Origin: JASHPR01 sp963795055
GTDB lineage: Bacteria; Actinomycetota; Actinomycetes; Streptosporangiales; Streptosporangiaceae
Reading direction: 5' to 3'
DNA length: 64,000 nucleotides
NCBI GenBank assembly: GCA_963795055.1
Contig: CAWCGJ010000019.1
Coordinates: forward strand, 128,556 to 192,555
Positions 22,493-30,022 of the stretch are shown piece by piece (within the stretch, counting starts at the first letter, position 1; each line of letters begins with the position of its first letter). The translations under genes were made by a program, and so were the position numbers. The notes beneath the pieces were generated by a model. The model saw only the letters and a list, made by a program, of their open reading frames with translations. It did not search any database and was not told the DNA's origin.

Positions 22493-23913
22493 GCGCCGAC
22501 GTCAGCCTGCTCGTGGCCGGCGGCGGGCCCGCCGGGGTCACCGCGGCCTTGCAGGCCCGCGAGCTCGGCGCGCGGGTCACCCTGCTCGAGGCGGACCAGA
22601 TCGGCGGAACCAGCCTCAACCGAGGCCCGGCCCCGGTCCGCACGCTGGCCCGGGCCGCCCGGCTGGCCCGCGACTGGTCGTCGTGGGCCTCCTTCGGCCT
22701 GCGCGGCCCCGCCCCCGTGCCCGACCTGCCCGCCGTGCTGGCCAACAGCGATCGGGTGGCCCGCTACGCCCACGACAAGAAGGACGTGGCCGGGCATGTC
22801 CGCCGGCAGGGCATCGACCTGATCGAGGACCTGGGCCCGGTCGGTTTCACCAGCCCGCACACGATGGGCGCCGGCGACGGGCGCACCTGGTCCGCGGACC
22901 GCATCATCCTGGCCGTCGGCGGGCACGCGGGCCGGCTCCCGATCCCCGGCGCCGACCTGGCGCTCACCTACGAGAACATCCCGTCCCTGACCAGCCTGCC
23001 CGGGCGGGCCGCGGTCGTCGGTGGCGCCGACACCGGCTGCCAGATCGCATCCATCCTCCAGGACCTCGGGGCCGACGTCACCGTGTTCGAGGCCGGGCCG
23101 GTCCTGGTCCCGGCCGCCGACCACACCGTCTCGGCCGAGCTGAGCCGGGCCTTCACCGCCCAGGGCATGACGGTGGCCACCGACACCCTGGTCGAATCCC
23201 TGGGCCGGGCCGACGGCGGCGTCAGCATCTCCTACCGCGGCCCCGCGGGCCCGGGCCGCATGGTGGCTGACGCCGTGTTCTTCGCGGTCGGCTGGCCCGC
23301 TAACCTCGGCCCGCTGAACCTCGGCGCGGCCGGCGTCCGGGCCGAGCCCGGCGCGATCCCCGCCGATGAGTACCTGCGGACCAACGTCGGGCACATCTTC
23401 GCGGCCGGCGACGTCAACGGCCGGTCGATGCTCGTGCAGAGCGCCCGGATGGAAGGCCGGGTCGCCGCCACGAACGCGGTGCTCGGACCCACCCGGCTCG
23501 CCACGTACGACGTGGTGCCCAGCGGCAGCTTCACCGATCCCGAGTACGGGAGAGTGGGCCTCACCGAGGCCGAGGCCGCCGCCGGGCACGACACGGTGGT
23601 CGGCATCGCCCACTACGACGACCTGCTGCGGCCGGTCGCCGACGGCAGGCCCGAGGGCTTCTGCAAGCTGATCGCGGACCGCCGGGACCACGCCATCCTC
23701 GGCGCCCACGTGCTCGGCGAGTACTCGGCCGAAACCGTGCAGACGGTCGCCGCGTGCATGGCCGCCGGGCTGACCGTCGAGCGGGTCGCCGAGCTCCAGC
23801 TCGCGTTCCCCACCTTCACCGAGGGAGTGAGCATGGCGGCGCAGAAGATCTGCCGGGCCCTGGATATCGGGGACTTCCCGCAGGCCTGGAGCTACCTGGG
23901 ATCCGAGGACTGA
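22489..23913 (+). CDS. FAD/NAD pyridine-nucleotide oxidoreductase lacking the redox cysteines
   Basis: 474 residues from ATG 22489. It has the dihydrolipoamide/mercuric reductase fold: VAGGGPAGVTAALQARELGA (FAD), IGGTSLNRGPAPVRTL at the disulfide site, AAVVGGADTGCQIASIL (NAD), IFAAGDVNG (FAD), and the dimerisation domain VPSGSFTDPEYGRVGLTEAEA. The family normally has GGTCLNRGCIPTK; here both cysteines are replaced (Ser and Pro). The C-terminal His-Pro active-site motif is also not kept (LQLAFPTFTEGV). It may act as a transhydrogenase-like or non-disulfide flavoprotein. It ends convergently at the inverted repeat 23922-23984. Confidence 0.88.
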   Translation: MSADVSLLVAGGGPAGVTAALQARELGARVTLLEADQIGGTSLNRGPAPVRTLARAARLARDWSSWASFGLRGPAPVPDLPAVLANSDRVARYAHDKKDVAGHVRRQGIDLIEDLGPVGFTSPHTMGAGDGRTWSADRIILAVGGHAGRLPIPGADLALTYENIPSLTSLPGRAAVVGGADTGCQIASILQDLGADVTVFEAGPVLVPAADHTVSAELSRAFTAQGMTVATDTLVESLGRADGGVSISYRGPAGPGRMVADAVFFAVGWPANLGPLNLGAAGVRAEPGAIPADEYLRTNVGHIFAAGDVNGRSMLVQSARMEGRVAATNAVLGPTRLATYDVVPSGSFTDPEYGRVGLTEAEAAAGHDTVVGIAHYDDLLRPVADGRPEGFCKLIADRRDHAILGAHVLGEYSAETVQTVAACMAAGLTVERVAELQLAFPTFTEGVSMAAQKICRALDIGDFPQAWSYLGSED

Positions 23914-23921
23914 GCCGTGAG

Positions 23922-23984
23922 CCCTTTTCATCCTCCCCGCGTCTGCCCGGATGCTCTGGGCGTGAGGTCGGCGGATGAAAAGGG
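23922..23984. terminator. Bidirectional terminator-like inverted repeat
   Basis: CCCTTTTCATCC (23922-23933) pairs with GGATGAAAAGGG (23973-23984) across a 39-base loop, between the convergent FAD oxidoreductase and MDR genes. The CTTTTCA/TGAAAAG core resembles the repeat at 856-950. Confidence 0.6.
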
Positions 23985-24001
23985 TTCATCCCCGAAGGCG
24001 A

Positions 24002-25102
24002 TCACGCTCTTGATCCCGGCCGGCCGCCCAGGATCAGGTCGGGGGCCTCCTCGGGCGGGTAGCGGCCGGCGATGAGGGTCCGCACCACTTCCGGCCAGCG
24101 CCGCCGGAACAGGTCGAGGTCCGCCAGCGCGGACGCGAAGTCATCGGGCCCGGCGTTCACCGTGCCCAGCAGCACCTGGTTCTTCAGGACCATGTCCCGC
24201 ATGAGGCTGGCCGGGTCGGCCTCGACGAAGGCCTGCAGGCCGGGGACGCCGGTCAGCACGAAGATGCCGTTGGTCCCGAGGACCCGCAGGGCCGCCAGGG
24301 CGAAGTGCGAGTGCCCGACCGCCTCGTAGATCAGGTCGATGTTGCCGATCTTCTCCGCCAGCTCGGCGAACGTCACGGCCTGGGAGGACACGTAGGCGGC
24401 CCCGATCGCGCCGACCAGGTCGATGCGCGGGCTGGGCGGCAGCTCGCGTGAGTAGACATAGGTCGTGAAACCGGCGTTGGCGAGCACCATCGCGCCCAGC
24501 AGCCCGACCGGCCCGATGCCGAGCACCAGCGCCGACAGCCCCCGGCCGCGCTCGCCACGGGGCGTGTCCGGGTCCAGCCACGGCGGGCGGTGCTGCATCA
24601 CCCAGAAGATCTGCCCGAGCGCCTTTTCCGCGATCGTCAGCGGCTCGGCCAGCACGGCGATCTCCCGCAGGTCCGGCGGCACCAGATTCAGGTAGCGTTC
24701 GTGCTCGACGACCCGCTCGGCCATGTAGCCGTGGGCTTCCTTGATGCCGCGCTCGGTGAAGTCCCCGGTGTAGCAGTAGTCCTGGTGCCCGCGGCGGCAC
24801 GCCAGGCAGCCGGGGTGGGAACACGGGCGGCGCACCGACGGCACCACGAGGTCGCCCGGCCGGAAGCCCTCGACCGCCGGCCCGGCCTGGACCACCTCGG
24901 CCAGCGACTCGTGGCCGATCACCAGGTGATCGTCCCCGGGGGGCGGGGTGCCGTACTCGAAGGAGCAGATCTCCTTGTCGGTGCCGCAGATGCCGACGTC
25001 GAGCATCCGCAGCATCACCTGGTCGGGCCGCAGGAGCCGGGGAGCCTCCCCCTCGACGACCCGGACCTCGCGAGATCCCGGAAAAACCGCGACTGCCTTC
25101 AT
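24002..25102 (-). CDS. Glucose-dehydrogenase-like zinc-dependent MDR enzyme
   Basis: 366 residues from ATG 25102. Medium-chain dehydrogenase landmarks are MKAVAVFPGS, the catalytic zinc region MLDVGICGTDKE and VIGHESLAEV, the structural zinc cluster in PCSHPGCLACRRGHQDYC, and the dinucleotide fold ALVLGIGPVGLLGAM. The sequence style and C-terminal domain match archaeal-type glucose 1-dehydrogenases, so NAD(P)-linked sugar oxidation is the likely activity. Its start overlaps the NDH-2 stop by four bases (ATGA), so NADH made here may feed the neighbour enzyme. Confidence 0.88.
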   Translation of the reverse strand: MKAVAVFPGSREVRVVEGEAPRLLRPDQVMLRMLDVGICGTDKEICSFEYGTPPPGDDHLVIGHESLAEVVQAGPAVEGFRPGDLVVPSVRRPCSHPGCLACRRGHQDYCYTGDFTERGIKEAHGYMAERVVEHERYLNLVPPDLREIAVLAEPLTIAEKALGQIFWVMQHRPPWLDPDTPRGERGRGLSALVLGIGPVGLLGAMVLANAGFTTYVYSRELPPSPRIDLVGAIGAAYVSSQAVTFAELAEKIGNIDLIYEAVGHSHFALAALRVLGTNGIFVLTGVPGLQAFVEADPASLMRDMVLKNQVLLGTVNAGPDDFASALADLDLFRRRWPEVVRTLIAGRYPPEEAPDLILGGRPGSRA

Positions 25103-26451
25103 GTTCTCTTTCCAGAAGTGGCTGGCCCGGGGGGCCATTCGGTGGTGCCGGCGTCCTCGGTCACCTCGTAACGGGCCCGCTCGAAGGTGATGGTCCGGTG
25201 CGGCCGGTTCTTGGTGAAGGTCATGGCCCGGGTCCAGTTGAGGATGGTGCCGATCCGGTTACCCCAGCCGACCAGGTACAGCACGTGGATGAAGGCCCAC
25301 ATCGTGTAGCCGATCAGGCCGGTGAACTGCATCCCGAAGGAGTCCACGACGGCGGACAGGTGCCCGATGGTGGCCATGTTGCCCTTGTCGCGGTAGGCGA
25401 AGGGCTTCGCCGGCGCCTGGCCGGCCAGCCGGGCGCGGATCAGCTTGCCGACGTAGGCGCCCTCCTGGAGAGCGGGCTGGGCCACCCCGGGCAGGTCGTT
25501 CAGCGAGACCATGTCCCCGATCGCGAAGACCTCGGGGTGGCCGGGCAGGCTGCAGTCCGGCCGCACCACCAGCCGGCCCGCCCGGTCGGTGCCGGCGCCG
25601 GTCGCCTCGGCCAGCATCCTGGCCAGCGGGGAGGCCTGCACGCCGGCCGCCCAGATCTTCGTCCGGGCCGGGATGCGCCGCTGGCCGCCGGAATCCTCGA
25701 CGGTGATGCTGTCGTGATCCATGCCCTGCGCCATGGTGTTCAGCAGCACGTCCACGCCCATGCGCTCCAGCCGCCGCTGCGTGTAGCGCTGCAGCTTGGG
25801 AGCGAACGCCGCGAGCACGGCCGGGCCCGCCTCGATCAGCAGGATCGTCGCCTCCGTGGTGACCACCGACCGGTACTCCCGCGGCAGCACCTCGTGGGCC
25901 AGCTCGGCGACCTGGCCGACCATCTCGACCCCGGTCGGCCCCGCCCCGACCACCGCGAAGGTCAGGTACGCTGCCTGCTCGGCGGGGTCGGCGGCCAGCT
26001 CGGCCATCTCGAAGGCGCTGAGGATGTGGCTGCGCACGTGGCGGGCGTCCTCCAGGGTCTTCAGCCCGGGCGCGAACGCCTCCCATTCGTCGTGCCCGAA
26101 GTAGGTGTCCGTGCACCCGGCCGCCACCACCAGGCTGTCGTACGGCAGCACCAGATCCCGGCCGTCCGGGGCCAGGGCGTGCACGACGCGGCCGCCCAGG
26201 TCCAGGCGCTGCACGTCGGCCAGCACGGCGTACGCGTTGGCCTGCTTCCGCACGACCCGGCGCAGGGCCGGCGCGATCAGCCCGCCCGGCAGGATCCCGG
26301 TGGCGACCTGGTACAGCAGCGGCTGGAACAGATGATGGTTGGTCCGGTCCACGATCGTGACATCGGCGTCGGCGCGGGCCAGCGCGCGAGTGACGTTAAC
26401 TCCGCCGAACCCGCCGCCGACGACAACCACCCGGTGCCTTCGGCTGGTCAC
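25099..26451 (-). CDS. ndh: Type II NADH dehydrogenase (NDH-2)
   Basis: The 450-residue protein has two dinucleotide-binding motifs: VVVVGGGFGGVNVTRALA (FAD) and FAVVGAGPTGVEMVGQVAEL (NADH). NDH-2 signatures are TNHHLFQPLLYQVATGIL, KIWAAGVQASPLA and VFAIGDM, and a C-terminal membrane-associating segment (FTGLIGYTMWAFIHVLYLVGWGNR). The enzyme oxidises NADH and reduces menaquinone without pumping protons, at the inner face of the membrane. It is translationally coupled to the downstream glucose-dehydrogenase-like gene and preceded by a short hypothetical gene on the same strand. Confidence 0.95.
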   Translation of the reverse strand: MTSRRHRVVVVGGGFGGVNVTRALARADADVTIVDRTNHHLFQPLLYQVATGILPGGLIAPALRRVVRKQANAYAVLADVQRLDLGGRVVHALAPDGRDLVLPYDSLVVAAGCTDTYFGHDEWEAFAPGLKTLEDARHVRSHILSAFEMAELAADPAEQAAYLTFAVVGAGPTGVEMVGQVAELAHEVLPREYRSVVTTEATILLIEAGPAVLAAFAPKLQRYTQRRLERMGVDVLLNTMAQGMDHDSITVEDSGGQRRIPARTKIWAAGVQASPLARMLAEATGAGTDRAGRLVVRPDCSLPGHPEVFAIGDMVSLNDLPGVAQPALQEGAYVGKLIRARLAGQAPAKPFAYRDKGNMATIGHLSAVVDSFGMQFTGLIGYTMWAFIHVLYLVGWGNRIGTILNWTRAMTFTKNRPHRTITFERARYEVTEDAGTTEWPPGPATSGKRT

Positions 26452-26469
26452 GGCGCGACCCGGCCGGCT

Positions 26470-26766
26470 TCAGCCGCCCGGCGTCTGCTCGATGATGTCG
26501 GCGGCCTGGCGCAGCGCGCGGGCTATCCGGTCCCGCAGCCTCAGCTCGCCGAGTTCGTCCACGAACTCGGCGAACAGCTCGCGCAACGGCGTCAGGTCGA
26601 GCATTCCCGGCTCGCCGTCGGTGTTCACCACCCGTCCTGCCTTCGCGGCACTGGTCGTCTGGCGCGCCTGGTCATAAATGCGCCCGACCGCGGTCCCGGT
26701 CAGGCGCCTCCCGACGTCCATTCCGGTCGGCGGGTCGGGAGGGACAGGCGAAGGGTTCTCAGTCAC
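26470..26766 (-). CDS. Hypothetical protein
   Basis: About 98 residues from GTG 26766, chosen because GGAGG lies five bases upstream. The N-terminal third is Pro-rich and disordered. The rest has an amphipathic helical segment (LTPLRELFAEFVDELGELRL, then RDRIARALRQAADIIEQ) that could form a coiled coil. No family recognised. It precedes ndh by 18 bases on the same strand, suggesting co-expression with the NADH dehydrogenase. Confidence 0.65.
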   Translation of the reverse strand: MTENPSPVPPDPPTGMDVGRRLTGTAVGRIYDQARQTTSAAKAGRVVNTDGEPGMLDLTPLRELFAEFVDELGELRLRDRIARALRQAADIIEQTPGG

Positions 26767-26850
26767 GGAGCCTCCATTTGCTACGCGGAACACGGAGCGG
26801 CCGACTGGCGAGATATGTCAGTAGTCCATTGTTCCTCACGATGGGATGCA

Positions 26851-26880
26851 TCACCCTCGATGGGTGAGCCATAACGGGCC
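26851..26880. promoter_or_regulatory. Dyad and shared 14-mer in a divergent intergenic space
   Basis: TCACCC-N5-GGGTGA (26851-26867) is followed directly by AGCCATAACGGGCC (26867-26880). The same 14-mer occurs in reverse complement at 29987-30000. The position between divergent genes suggests a regulatory or dispersed extragenic element. Confidence 0.35.
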
Positions 26881-26958
26881 GCTCGGGCGCCCGGATGTCA
26901 CCGCGCGCCGGGATGTTGTGATTGATGGAAGGCACGTGAGACCGGATCGAGGTAACAA

Positions 26959-27070
26959 ATGAACGCATCCCTGCTGGCGGTGCTCAACGACGCCGAGCGG
27001 CTGCTGGTGGCCCAGACCGAGCGGGCCGAACTCGCCGCGCTCGACGAGGACGGCCGGCGTGCTGTTACGG
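26959..27070 (+). pseudogene. 5' fragment of a small conserved actinobacterial protein
   Basis: ATG 26959 has a clear GAGGT ribosome site. It encodes MNASLLAVLNDAERLLVAQ then TERAELAALDEDG, resembling small actinobacterial proteins that continue with a basic ALxDLHxRxRRARNKY segment. That segment is absent here: the frame runs on into the start region of the PPOX gene in the wrong frame. It is therefore likely a truncated gene, although a short peptide could still be made. Confidence 0.45.
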
Positions 27071-27077
27071 TGCCGGC

Positions 27078-27473
27078 ATGGGTATCCCGCTCAGTGACGC
27101 GACGCTCCGGCTGGTGGACGGGAAGAACTACGCGGTCTTGGCCACCGTCAACCCGGACGGCAGCCCGCAGACCTCGGTCGTATGGGTCGGCCGCGATGGC
27201 GATGACCTGCTGTTCTCCACGGTGGAGGGACGGGTCAAGGACCGCAACATGCGGCGCGACCCGCGCGTCAGCGTCACCGTGATCGACTGGTCGGACCCGG
27301 AGAACTACGTCGAGCTGCGCGGCCGGGTATCGATGACGCCCGACCTCGGCCGGCGGCTCGACACCCAGCTCTCCTGGAAGTACGACGGCCGGGACCCCGG
27401 CCAGGACCGGCCCGGCGCGGTCCGCGTGGTCGTGCGGATGGCGGTGGAGAAGGCCACCGGGCGCGCCGCGTAA
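27078..27473 (+). CDS. PPOX-class (F420-binding) flavin-reductase-fold oxidoreductase
   Basis: The 131-residue split-barrel protein starts at ATG 27078. Family features are LVDGKNYAVLATVNPDGSPQ, TSVVWVGRDGDDLLFST, EGRVKDRNMRRDPRVSV and a conserved ENYVELRGRV. In actinobacteria this branch usually binds F420 and reduces varied substrates. It lies 34 bases before the LLM oxidoreductase gene, another probable F420 enzyme, so co-expression is likely. Confidence 0.9.
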   Translation: MGIPLSDATLRLVDGKNYAVLATVNPDGSPQTSVVWVGRDGDDLLFSTVEGRVKDRNMRRDPRVSVTVIDWSDPENYVELRGRVSMTPDLGRRLDTQLSWKYDGRDPGQDRPGAVRVVVRMAVEKATGRAA

Positions 27474-27507
27474 CGCCCGGCACCGGGCGCCTGCCTAGGA
27501 TGCCCGC

Positions 27508-28419
27508 ATGCGCTTCAGTATCTGGCCGACGCCGGCCCAGCCGTGGGATGACATCTACGAGATCACCGCGCATTGCGAGCAGACCGGCTGGGATGGGGTG
27601 TACTTCGCCGACCACTTCATGCCGAACGGCCCCGGCCCGGCCCCCCTCGACGGCGACACCCTCGAGTGCTGGTCGGTCATGGCCGCGCTCGCGGCCCTGG
27701 TCCCGCGGATCCGGCTCGCCCCCCTGGTCACCAGCGTGACCTACCGGCATCCCGCGGTCCTGGCCAAGATCGCGGCGGCGGTCGACCACGTCAGTCACGG
27801 GCGGCTCACGCTCGGGGTCGGGGCCGGCTGGCAGGAGAACGAGCACGCCGCGTACGGCCTCGCGCTCGGGACGGTGCGCGAGCGGATGGACCGGTTCGAG
27901 GAAGCGGTCCACATCCTGCGCTCCCTGCTCGACCAGCCTCGTACCACCTTCTCGGGTCAGTACTTCCAGCTCCGGGACGCACCTGCCCAGCCCGTCCCCG
28001 TCCAGGCCCGGCTGCCGTTGCTGATCGGAGGCGGCGGCGAGCGGCGTACGATGCGCATCGCGGCCCGGTACGCCGACCAGTGGAATGCCTGGACCACGCC
28101 GGAACTGCTCGCGCACAAGGTCTCGGTGCTGCGGGCGCACTGCGAGCAGGTCGGCCGCGACCCACGCGAGATCCACGTTTCCACCCAGGCGGTGCTGTAC
28201 CTGTCGACCAGCGAGGAATGGCTCAGCCAGAAACGGCTGGCTCAGCCGGGCTCGCCGGTGGTCGCCGGTACCCCCGCCGAGGTGACCGAGATCGTGGCCC
28301 GGTACCGGGACGCCGGTGCGGACGAGTTCATCGTCCCGGACTCCACGCTCGGCTCCATGGCCCGCAAGAAGGACACCTGCGACCTGTTCATTGAGCAGGT
28401 CGCGCCCGCCTTCCGCTAA
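27508..28419 (+). CDS. LLM-class F420-dependent oxidoreductase
   Basis: The 303-residue protein starts at ATG 27508. Luciferase-like TIM-barrel features are MRFSIWPTPAQPWDDI, HCEQTGWDGVYFADHF, PRIRLAPLVTSVTYRHPAVL, DHVSHGRLTLGVGAGWQENE, LPLLIGGGGERRTMRIAARY and AGTPAEVTEIVARYRDAGAD. The GWQENEH and GGGGER segments are typical of F420-binding members. Substrate unknown. It ends four bases inside the convergent MmcQ/YjbR gene. Confidence 0.93.
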   Translation: MRFSIWPTPAQPWDDIYEITAHCEQTGWDGVYFADHFMPNGPGPAPLDGDTLECWSVMAALAALVPRIRLAPLVTSVTYRHPAVLAKIAAAVDHVSHGRLTLGVGAGWQENEHAAYGLALGTVRERMDRFEEAVHILRSLLDQPRTTFSGQYFQLRDAPAQPVPVQARLPLLIGGGGERRTMRIAARYADQWNAWTTPELLAHKVSVLRAHCEQVGRDPREIHVSTQAVLYLSTSEEWLSQKRLAQPGSPVVAGTPAEVTEIVARYRDAGADEFIVPDSTLGSMARKKDTCDLFIEQVAPAFR

Positions 28420-28790
28420 CCCGGGGCGCCGTCGAACTCGGCGGCCAGCGTGGCCGGGGCCCGCATCCGCCACGCGTCGGTCACGAGCTCCGCCAGACGC
28501 CCGGCGTCCACCTCCGCCAGCCGCAGCATCACCAGCGGCCAGCCGTCGTAACCGGGCGTGGTGAAGAAGAGCGCGGGCTCGCCGAGCAGCAGCGCCTGCT
28601 TCTCGGCCTCGTCGCCGACGTACAGCACTGCGATGTCGGTCCGGATGATCCGCGGCCGACCCGGCCGGCGCTCCGGGTAGGACCAGACGAACCCCTTGTC
28701 GGCCACCCGGAAGTCGAAACCGTCGCTGTCGATCTCCACGACGCCGGGCAGGGCCAGCGCGAGGCGGCGTACATCGTCGGCGTCAGCCAT
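28416..28790 (-). CDS. MmcQ/YjbR family protein
   Basis: The 124-residue protein has the CyaY-like MmcQ/YjbR fold: ADDVRRLALALPGVVEIDSD at the start, FRVADKGFVWSYPER, and GWPLVMLRLAEVDAGRLAEL followed by VTDAWRMRAP near the end. The family is described as a DNA-binding-like double-wing fold but biochemical roles are poorly known. It stands alone, convergent with the LLM gene. Upstream lies a 352-base non-coding space. Confidence 0.9.
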   Translation of the reverse strand: MADADDVRRLALALPGVVEIDSDGFDFRVADKGFVWSYPERRPGRPRIIRTDIAVLYVGDEAEKQALLLGEPALFFTTPGYDGWPLVMLRLAEVDAGRLAELVTDAWRMRAPATLAAEFDGAPG

Positions 28791-29142
28791 CGAGAACCCT
28801 CCCAGATCACGTCACCGGCCCCAAGGCTCAAGTCTGCCCTGGCCGCTGGCCTCGGCGCGGGTGCGCGGGCCCGCGGGCCCGCGCGCCCCGCCTGGGCACG
28901 CCCGAAATTGTTCATAGGTGGTTACTCCACGACCCCCGGCGAACAAGTTTCGGCCCGGAGGACGGCCAGCGAGGCAGGCTAGCCGTCGAGGACCAGCGAT
29001 TCCAGGACGGCACGTGGGTAGACGCGACCGGACCGGGGCAGGACGCTGGGAGAACGCGGGAGCACCGGGCGGGACGCACAGAACGCGGCAGGACGCCGAG
29101 GGACGCGGCAGGACGCTAGAGGGACGCGGGAGGAGAGGCCAG
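28791..29142. other. Non-coding space with a 22-base palindrome and GGGACGC repeats
   Basis: No gene is visible. It contains the perfect GC palindrome GCGCGGGC-CCGCGG-GCCCGCGC (28863-28884). A run of degenerate direct repeats GGACGCn/GGGACGCGG (about 29040-29128, six copies) ends immediately before the SDR ribosome site. It must hold the promoters of the MmcQ/YjbR gene and the SDR gene. Confidence 0.6.
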
Positions 29143-29952
29143 ATGTACTACGACCTGACCGGGCGCAAAGCGCTGGTAACCGGGGGCGCGCGCGGGCTGG
29201 GCGCGGGCATGGCGGAGGCTCTGGCGCGCGCGGGCGCCGCCGTGGCCGTCGGGGACATCATGGATGAGGCGGGCCAGGGCACCGTCGATTCGCTTCTTCC
29301 GCTGCTGTCGTCCGGCGCGAAGGCCGCGTTCGTCAGGCTGGACGTGACCGACGAGGCGAGCTGGCAGCAGGCGATACCGGAGGTCATCGGCGCCCTGGGC
29401 GGCCTGGACATCCTCGTCAACAACGCCGGGGTAGAGATCACCAGCCTGCTCGTGGACATCGACCCGGCGGACGTGCGCCGGATGCTCGACGTCAACCTGC
29501 TCGGCACCGCGCTGGGCATCAAGCACGCGTTCCGCGCCATGCGCCCGGGCGGCCCGGCCGGGCAGGGCGGCTCGGTGATCAACGTGGCCTCGGTGGCCGC
29601 GACCATCGCCTTCCCCGGGATCGGCGTCTACTCCGCGACCAAGTCCGGCGTCGACCGGCTCACCCGGGTCGCCGCGATGGAGTCGGGCAAGCTCGGCTAC
29701 GGCGTGCGGGTGAACACCGTCGCCCCCGGGCTGGTGGCCACCGACATGGGCCTGCAGCTGGCCCAGGACTGCGCCACGCTCGGGCTGTTCGCCAGCCCGG
29801 AGGCCGCCGTGGGCGAGGTCGTCGGCCTGACCCCGATCGGCCGGCTCGGCGAGGTGGCCGACATGGCCGACGCGGTGGCGTTCCTGGCCAGCGACGGGTC
29901 CAGGTTCATCACCGGGGCGCTGCTGCCGGTCGACGGCGGCATGGGCATGTGA
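29143..29952 (+). CDS. Short-chain dehydrogenase/reductase
   Basis: 269 residues from ATG 29143 behind GGGAGGAG. Classical SDR features are ALVTGGARGLGAGMAEALA (cofactor site), LDVTDE, ILVNNAGVEI, and the Ser-Tyr-Lys triad in NVASVAATIAFPGIGVYSAT followed by KSG. The end is FITGALLPVDGGMGM. It probably acts with NAD(H) on a hydroxy- or keto-compound. The acyl-CoA synthetase gene follows 70 bases later, separated by an inverted repeat, which hints at shared lipid or CoA-linked metabolism. Confidence 0.93.
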   Translation: MYYDLTGRKALVTGGARGLGAGMAEALARAGAAVAVGDIMDEAGQGTVDSLLPLLSSGAKAAFVRLDVTDEASWQQAIPEVIGALGGLDILVNNAGVEITSLLVDIDPADVRRMLDVNLLGTALGIKHAFRAMRPGGPAGQGGSVINVASVAATIAFPGIGVYSATKSGVDRLTRVAAMESGKLGYGVRVNTVAPGLVATDMGLQLAQDCATLGLFASPEAAVGEVVGLTPIGRLGEVADMADAVAFLASDGSRFITGALLPVDGGMGM

Positions 29953-29953
29953 T

Positions 29954-29998
29954 CCATAACGCTCCGCCGCGTGGCATCGCGCAACCGGCCCGTTATGG
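29954..29998. terminator. Inverted repeat CCATAACG ... CGTTATGG
   Basis: Eight-base arms at 29954-29961 and 29991-29998 flank 29 bases directly after the SDR stop. The right arm is part of the 14-mer shared with 26867-26880. It may be a terminator or a dispersed extragenic repeat. Confidence 0.4.
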
Positions 29999-30022
29999 CT
30001 GATCCGCGGGACAGGAGCGGCC

